From positions 5,972 through 69,971 of the forward strand of contig CAZEML010000002.1 of NCBI GenBank assembly GCA_964513285.1: a stretch of DNA of 64,000 bases, read 5' to 3'. This stretch comes from UBA11606 sp964513285. GTDB taxonomy: Bacteria > Actinomycetota > Acidimicrobiia > Acidimicrobiales > Aldehydirespiratoraceae. Positions 59,638 to 64,000 of this stretch are shown here, piece by piece. Both the position numbers and the translations under genes were made by a program. The stretch's first letter is position 1, and each line of letters opens with the position of its first letter. Below the pieces are notes generated by a model. That model did no database searches. It was not told where the DNA came from and saw only the letters and a program-made list of their open reading frames with translations.

Positions 59638-60686
59638 GACAGCACCGCCGAACGCACCGGCCCGGGGTTCGAACCGAGCAGCCCTTCGTACGCGGCCACG
59701 ACGGCGTCGACGCCGGCGCTCTCTTCGAACTCGAGCCGATCCTCGATCCATGGTGTGAAGCGGGCGAACGCCTCGGCGAACCGAGCGTGGAACGCTCCGT
59801 GGCCACCATCGGCGCCTTCGGCGACGTCCGGAATGAAGAAGAACCGAGGGGCCGGCCCGACCAGCTCCCCGGTTGCGGGCTGGCCGCCCTGGTGTGTCCC
59901 GCCGACGATCACCGAGTGGACGAGCCGATCCTCGAGCGCCGCGTGGACCTGCTCCTTGAGGGCGGCGTTCCCGGCGAAGTCGACGAAGGCGACGGGGCCG
60001 ACCAGGTCGTCGAGGTCGAGACCGTCGTAGGAGCGGACGGAGTCATAGGCGCCGCTTTGTCCGACGAAGTCGGCGTTGGCGGCCGAGGTCAGGCCGACGA
60101 CGTCGACCTCGACGTCGAGTTGCTGCATCGCCCAGGCGAGCGACAGGGCGGTCTTGCTCGACGCGCTCGACGCGACCACTGTCTGAACCGACGTGGCGGC
60201 GAGTTCGTCGGCCAGCGCCCATCCGGTCATGAACAGCGCCCACACGGTCGCCTGGATCCCCTCCCGAGCCGAGGCGTAGACGGGGTCGGCGGCGCATCGG
60301 TAGTAGCGCCGATACCACGGGTGGCCATCCACGCGATGCTCGATCGAGTCCGTGAACGCAAGGTCGCTCACGTCAGCGGGCTGGACGATCAACTCCGTCG
60401 CCATCGGGAGGTAGCCGAAGATCCGCTCTCCGACCGCGATCTCGGGATGGCGGCTCTCCGCCACGTCGGCGAAGCCCCAGACCGGCACACAGCCGCGGGC
60501 GTCGTCGACTGGGAAGTGCGCCCAGTACCCGAGGAACTCGCCCGTCATCGCGTACGAGATGTTGTTGGCCGACATGCCGAAGCGGTCGACGCGAAGGCGG
60601 ACCTGGCCCTCGGCGAGCGGCGCCGACGGGTCGTCCGCCACCTGGACGTCGGCGATGTCGGCTCGACCGACCGTGATCCGGGTCAT
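59631..60686 (-). CDS. DUF2855-family protein (zinc-independent alcohol dehydrogenase-like)
   Basis: 351 residues. The N-terminal half looks like a GroES-type barrel (V-R-L-R-V-D-R-F-G-M-S-A-N-N-I-S-Y-A) and the middle like a Rossmann segment (V-V-A-S-S-A-S-S-K-T-A-L-S-L). The zinc ligands of alcohol dehydrogenases are missing. DUF2855 proteins are uncharacterised. ATGA overlap with the upstream transglutaminase-like gene and a seven-base overlap with the flavin enzyme tie the three together. Confidence 0.8.
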   Translation of the reverse strand: MTRITVGRADIADVQVADDPSAPLAEGQVRLRVDRFGMSANNISYAMTGEFLGYWAHFPVDDARGCVPVWGFADVAESRHPEIAVGERIFGYLPMATELIVQPADVSDLAFTDSIEHRVDGHPWYRRYYRCAADPVYASAREGIQATVWALFMTGWALADELAATSVQTVVASSASSKTALSLAWAMQQLDVEVDVVGLTSAANADFVGQSGAYDSVRSYDGLDLDDLVGPVAFVDFAGNAALKEQVHAALEDRLVHSVIVGGTHQGGQPATGELVGPAPRFFFIPDVAEGADGGHGAFHARFAEAFARFTPWIEDRLEFEESAGVDAVVAAYEGLLGSNPGPVRSAVLSW

Positions 60687-61363
60687 GATCGTTCCTCGCT
60701 CGCTGCGAACGCCTCGTCGCCGGCTGCCTCGGCGCCGGCGCCGCTGAACCCCATCGTCGGATAGACCTCGGCGAAGCTGGCGAAGATCGTGTCGAGCGGG
60801 AGGTCGTCGTAGCTGCCCCGCTGCTTCACGTACTCCATGTGCCGGTTGCCCGACTGGTCGTACGGGTGCATCAACGCATCGTCGGTACCGTCGAACTCGA
60901 GGGCCTTGGTGCCGAAGCGTTCGCAGAGTTCGATGTTGAACGCGCTGCTGAGCTTGAACCAGCGGCCGTCGAGGAGCAGTTCGCTGTAGCCGTGCCACGC
61001 GAACACGTCGGTGCCCATCGACGCCTGGAGCTTCTCGGAGGTCAGATGGTTCTTGACGTCGGCGAATCCGAGCCGGGCCGGAATGCCGCGGTTGCGGGCA
61101 GCGGCGGTGAGAAGCACGGACTTCGGTACGCACCATGCCGTGTCGGCCTGAGCGATCGCGCTCGCCCGGTAGCTCTCGGGTTCCCGGTCGGTGCCGTACG
61201 GGTCGTAGCGCAGGCCGTCGCGCACGGCGTAGAACAGCGCGATCGCCACCTCGGTCGGGTCGGTCGCATCACCGGCCGCCTGGGTCGCGAACGCTTCGAC
61301 CTCCGGGGAGTCAGCGTCGAGGAACCAGGTCGGGGCCAGCCAGGCTGGGTCGATGTCCACCAT
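60683..61363 (-). CDS. Transglutaminase-like (papain-fold) protein
   Basis: 226 residues from the ATG at 61363. The catalytic set is A-W-C-V-P-K-S-V-L-L-T-A-A-A-R (Cys), W-H-G-Y-S-E-L (His) and, after G-R-W-F-K-L-S, an Asn/Asp region, as in the transglutaminase core superfamily. It may act as an amidase, protease or acyltransferase in the cytoplasm. The start overlaps that of the divergent UGSC gene. Confidence 0.85.
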   Translation of the reverse strand: MVDIDPAWLAPTWFLDADSPEVEAFATQAAGDATDPTEVAIALFYAVRDGLRYDPYGTDREPESYRASAIAQADTAWCVPKSVLLTAAARNRGIPARLGFADVKNHLTSEKLQASMGTDVFAWHGYSELLLDGRWFKLSSAFNIELCERFGTKALEFDGTDDALMHPYDQSGNRHMEYVKQRGSYDDLPLDTIFASFAEVYPTMGFSGAGAEAAGDEAFAASEERS

Positions 61364-61925
61364 GGATCGAGAGTATTCGGCGCTCGTGCGCGACACTGAA
61401 CCGGTGCTGATCCACACACCTGAGGGCCGCGTCGGCGAGATCCCCGCGACCGGAGCCGCGTCGATCCCGGTACTCAACGGGAAGCGCATCGGGCTGCTCG
61501 ACAATCGCAAGCCCAACGCGAACGTGGTGCTCGAACACATCGCGGCACGACTCGCAGCTCGGACGGGCACCGAGGTCGTGCGCCGCGACGACAAGAACGC
61601 GGCGATCCCGTGTGAAGACCAGGTCCTGGAAGGCATCGCCAAAGAGGTCGAGATCGTCCTCACCGGCACCGCCGATTGAGGCAGCTGCACGTCGTGGAGT
61701 GTCCACGACTCCGTCAAGCTGGAAGCCCTCGGCGTCCCGACCGTGGTGGTCACCACCGAACAGTTCCGGCGGTTGACCGATCAGGTCGCCTCGAGCCTCA
61801 ACCGCCCCGACCTTCGCATCGTCGAGACCCGTCACCCGATCGGTGGCGTCGACGAGGAGACGGCTCGGGCCTGGGCCGACGAGGTCGTCGAAGACGTGAT
61901 CGCCGCCCTCACCGAGGCCGGATGA
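61362..61925 (+). CDS. Second UGSC-family selenoprotein (in-frame TGA read as selenocysteine)
   Basis: From the ATG at 61362 the frame reads to a TGA at 61677-61679 and on to 61925: 187 residues with Sec at 106. The Sec motif is T-A-D-U-G-S-C-T-S-W-S-V-H-D-S. Both sides of the TGA are coherent: I-P-V-L-N-G-K-R-I-G-L-L-D-N-R-K-P-N before, and L-E-A-L-G-V-P-T-V-V-V-T-T-E-Q-F and T-R-H-P-I-G-G-V after, as in UGSC family members. An ATG at 61353 or GTG at 61404 are other possible starts. It overlaps the SDR start by ATGA. It is divergent from the transglutaminase-like gene, with overlapping starts. Confidence 0.87.
61677..61709 (+). promoter_or_regulatory. SECIS element of the second UGSC gene
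   Basis: Eleven bases after the TGA a perfect seven-pair stem (GTCGTGG 61691-61697 with CCACGAC 61703-61709) encloses the loop AGTGT, which contains the GU expected in bacterial SECIS loops. The loop begins 18 bases after the UGA. This is the cleanest of the hairpins by pairing. Confidence 0.8.
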
Positions 61926-62716
61926 TCTCGATCGACCACACCGGCAAGGTCGCCCTCGTGACCGGGGGTGGCGCGGGCATCGGGCGGGAGATCGCCCGGT
62001 GGCTGGCCGAGGCTGGAGCCCACGTCGTCGTCAACGACGTGCGCGAGGCTCACGCCGATTCGGTGGTGGCGGAGATCGCCGACGCCGGCGGCACGGCCGA
62101 AGCCCACGTCGCCGACCTGCGAGACGATGCCGCGATCGACGCGATGGTCACGAGCATCATCGATCGGCACGGCCGGCTCGACCTGGCGATCAACAACATC
62201 GGCATGTACCCGCCGGGCCGCACCCCCAAGCCGTTCACCGCGGGACGGGGCGACGACTACCGCGACATCGTCGATCAGAACCTCGTCCTCGCCGCCCTGT
62301 GCGGACGAGCCGAAGCCGAGGCGATGGCCGACACGGGAGGGGTGATCGTGTTCGTGTCGTCGGGTGAGACGACCCGCCCGGCTCCGTTCACGTCGATCTA
62401 CGCCGCAGCGAAGGCCGGGTTGAACCATCTGGTCACCTCGATGGCGGTCGAACTCGGCCCGTCGGGCATTCGCGTCCTCGCGATCGCGCCTGGCACCACC
62501 CGGACCGAGATGGTGGCCGCCGCCTACAGCGAGGAACGATTCGCGGAGATCGCCGAGTCGACCCCGTTGCGGTACTCGGTCGAACATGACGAACTCGCCC
62601 GCCTGGCGGTGTTCTTGACGAGCGATCTCGCTCGGGCGATCACCGGACAGCTGATCCTGGCCGACGCCGGGGCCTTCCTCTCCCGCACGCGGCCACCCAA
62701 CCAGCCGGGCCGCTAG
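61922..62716 (+). CDS. Short-chain dehydrogenase/reductase coupled to the UGSC selenoprotein
   Basis: 264 residues. SDR motifs: T-G-G-G-A-G-I-G, N-N-I-G in place of N-N-A-G, Ser in V-S-S-G-E, and Y-A-A-A-K with the catalytic Tyr and Lys. D-V-R after the second strand suggests NAD(H). Its ATG overlaps the stop of the selenoprotein gene, so the two are co-translated and may share a substrate. The substrate is unknown. Confidence 0.88.
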   Translation: MISIDHTGKVALVTGGGAGIGREIARWLAEAGAHVVVNDVREAHADSVVAEIADAGGTAEAHVADLRDDAAIDAMVTSIIDRHGRLDLAINNIGMYPPGRTPKPFTAGRGDDYRDIVDQNLVLAALCGRAEAEAMADTGGVIVFVSSGETTRPAPFTSIYAAAKAGLNHLVTSMAVELGPSGIRVLAIAPGTTRTEMVAAAYSEERFAEIAESTPLRYSVEHDELARLAVFLTSDLARAITGQLILADAGAFLSRTRPPNQPGR

Positions 62717-63306
62717 AAGCCGATCCACTCCTCGACGAGCCCCGGGCCGGCGGTTCGCCAGTCCTCGCTCGTCATGGCGTACCGAATGTGGTCCTCCCAC
62801 ACCCCGTTGATCTCGAGATAGCGACGGGCGACGCCCTCATCCCGGAGGTCGAGTTTCTCCACCACCCGCCGACTCGCGGCGTTGCGAGGGACGATCGCTG
62901 CCTGCACGCGGTGGAGATGAAGCTCCTCGAACGCGAACCGGAGCACCGTGACGAACGCTTCGGGGATGTAACCGTGCCCGGCTTGGGCCTCGTCGATCCA
63001 GTACCCGATGTACGCGTTCTGGAACGGTCCCCGTTGGATCGAGTTCAGGTTGACCTCGCCGGCGAACACGCCCTCGACGAACACGCCGAAGCCGTACCCG
63101 GTTCCCAGCTGTCGCTCGCGTTGACGAGCGGAGCAACGGGTCGAGAAGGCGTGGGTGTCCTCGACGACGTCAGGCTGGCCCGGGAGCCGCTGGGGCTCCC
63201 ACTTGGTCAGCCACTCGGCGTTGCGACGGCGAACCTCCTGCCACTTCGCGAAATCACCGGGTTCGAGGGGCCGAAGCAGCACTCGGCGGCCGAACAGAGT
63301 CGTCAC
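62713..63306 (-). CDS. GNAT acetyltransferase, RimJ/RimL type
   Basis: 197 residues. The N-terminus R-R-V-L-L-R-P-L-E-P-G-D, the middle Y-I-G-Y-W-I-D-E-A-Q-A-G-H-G-Y with the acetyl-CoA loop, and the C-terminal N-A-A-S-R-R-V-V-E-K-L match the RimJ/RimL subgroup that acetylates protein N-termini or small amines. It is convergent with the SDR gene, overlapping by four bases. Confidence 0.88.
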   Translation of the reverse strand: MTTLFGRRVLLRPLEPGDFAKWQEVRRRNAEWLTKWEPQRLPGQPDVVEDTHAFSTRCSARQRERQLGTGYGFGVFVEGVFAGEVNLNSIQRGPFQNAYIGYWIDEAQAGHGYIPEAFVTVLRFAFEELHLHRVQAAIVPRNAASRRVVEKLDLRDEGVARRYLEINGVWEDHIRYAMTSEDWRTAGPGLVEEWIGF

Positions 63307-63385
63307 GGGCCGTGACAGTAGCGGCTAATGCGCCGGACCTGCCGCCCGAAACTGAGACGAGGCCCCCGACCTCCGAGGAAGACCC

Positions 63386-64000
63386 GTGTCCGATTTCTTT
63401 GCTGACGAGGAACTCATCCAAGAGTTCGTGATCGAAAGCCGCGAAGCGTTGAGCACCGTCGACGAGTCGTTGCTGGCGCTGGAAGAAGACCCGTCGCAGA
63501 CCTCCCTCGTCGCCGAGATCTTCCGTCGGGTGCACACGATCAAGGGGTCCGCCGGCTTCCTCGACATCGAGAACCTCGAAGTCCTCGCGCATGCGGGTGA
63601 GAGCCTGCTGTCCGACGTCCGCGACGAAACGACGCCGTTCAACGAGCCGATCGCGACCGCCCTCATGGAGACCGTCGACGCGCTGCGCGACGGCCTCGAC
63701 CGGTGCGAGACGCAGGGGCTCGACTCCGTCCTCCCCTACCCCGAACTGATCGCTCGTCTCCGCGCCCTTCGCGAGACCCGCGGTCAAGCGACCGAGGTCG
63801 CCGCCGAGGCTCCCGCCGCAGAGGCCGCCGACGCGACGCCGGCCGAGGCCGAAGTTCCGGCCGAGCCTGCGACCGAGGTCGTTGCCGAACCCGCGACGGA
63901 GATCGTGGCTGAGGAGACCCCGGCCGCCGCCGAGCCCGAAGGCGGGGCGCACGAGCCTTCGACCGGGGCCGACGTGGCCGACGCACCGCCTGCCGCGGCG
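63386..64000 (+). CDS. cheA: Chemotaxis histidine kinase CheA (N-terminal part; cut by window end)
   Basis: 205 codons from a GTG at 63386, with GAGGAAG upstream, run open to the window end. The first 110 or so residues are an HPt domain (E-E-L-I-Q-E-F-V-I-E-S-R-E-A-L) whose phosphorylated His at 50 lies in R-V-H-T-I-K-G-S-A-G-F-L. A long Ala/Glu/Pro-rich linker follows (about residues 135-205), longer than in well-studied CheA proteins. The kinase and regulatory domains would lie outside. Implies a chemotaxis or related signalling system in this organism. Confidence 0.85.
   Translation, partial: MSDFFADEELIQEFVIESREALSTVDESLLALEEDPSQTSLVAEIFRRVHTIKGSAGFLDIENLEVLAHAGESLLSDVRDETTPFNEPIATALMETVDALRDGLDRCETQGLDSVLPYPELIARLRALRETRGQATEVAAEAPAAEAADATPAEAEVPAEPATEVVAEPATEIVAEETPAAAEPEGGAHEPSTGADVADAPPAAA

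Overview
The window is high-GC DNA with dense gene packing, frequent ATGA or GTGA start/stop overlaps and many GTG starts. Gene content is typical of an aerobic, heterotrophic actinobacterium: a mycobacterial-type HAD-PlsC fusion beside a wax ester synthase/DGAT, paired acyl-CoA dehydrogenases, a P450, Rieske and 2-oxoglutarate oxygenases, a sortase with an LPXTG substrate, and an HbhA-like protein. It most resembles the Acidimicrobiia (Ilumatobacter-like). That placement is inferred from gene content, not from a marker gene. The window carries one RNA gene, tRNA-Leu(UAA), and no rRNA, CRISPR array, integrase or transposase that I can see. A 24-base assembly gap (N) lies inside one gene.

Layout. 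1-5.8 kb: end of a secreted choice-of-anchor protein, a heteromeric-type acyl-CoA dehydrogenase pair, and a lipid acyltransferase pair. 5.8-11.3 kb: a UGSC selenoprotein coupled to a partner protein, a large sulfatase, a repeat-rich spacer and an amidohydrolase. 11.3-15.9 kb: TetR regulator, lipoprotein and penicillin-acylase-type hydrolase. 15.9-21.8 kb: an onium-compound island with a Rieske oxygenase, a PhyH oxygenase and an operon of gamma-butyrobetaine hydroxylase, beta-keto acid cleavage enzyme and carnitine dehydrogenase, with a divergent IclR regulator. 21.8-26.4 kb: kinase-like phosphotransferase, lipase, hydroxyacid dehydrogenase, sarcosine-oxidase-like flavoenzyme and a FrnE/DsbA-type selenoprotein. 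26.4-31.1 kb: small membrane proteins, ComF, an HbhA-like protein with an XRE regulator, a DMT transporter and an SDR. 31.1-35.6 kb: P450, thiolase, DUF35 protein and acyl-CoA synthetase. 35.6-38.9 kb: sortase with LPXTG protein, a Tat-exported protein, and a MarR regulator divergent from a membrane protein. 38.9-48.9 kb: a five-gene operon (DUF4132, MoxR ATPase, DUF5682, VWA, SWIM) in the same order as the E. coli yehI-yehL-yehM-yehP-yehQ genes, whose function is unknown. 49-55.8 kb: tRNA-Leu, RecB-type nuclease, EAL protein, MFS exporter, PhyH oxygenase, enoyl-CoA hydratase and a ComEC-like metallo-beta-lactamase protein. 55.8-62.7 kb: a paralogue of the UGSC partner, a DmdA/GcvT-like protein, a flavin oxidoreductase, a DUF2855 protein, a transglutaminase-like protein, a second UGSC selenoprotein and an SDR. 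62.7-64 kb: an acetyltransferase and the start of CheA.

Two themes stand out. First, three genes carry an in-frame TGA that reads as selenocysteine (7061-7063 on the minus strand, 25836-25838 and 61677-61679). All three give a U-x-x-C motif, and at least two are followed by hairpins that match bacterial SECIS elements. A standard gene caller would split or truncate all three. Second, the yeh-type MoxR/VWA operon is complete and translationally coupled, and has no established function. The carnitine operon is the best-supported pathway: gamma-butyrobetaine to carnitine to dehydrocarnitine to betainyl-CoA plus acetoacetate. Nearby Rieske and sarcosine-oxidase-like enzymes may demethylate the betaine further.
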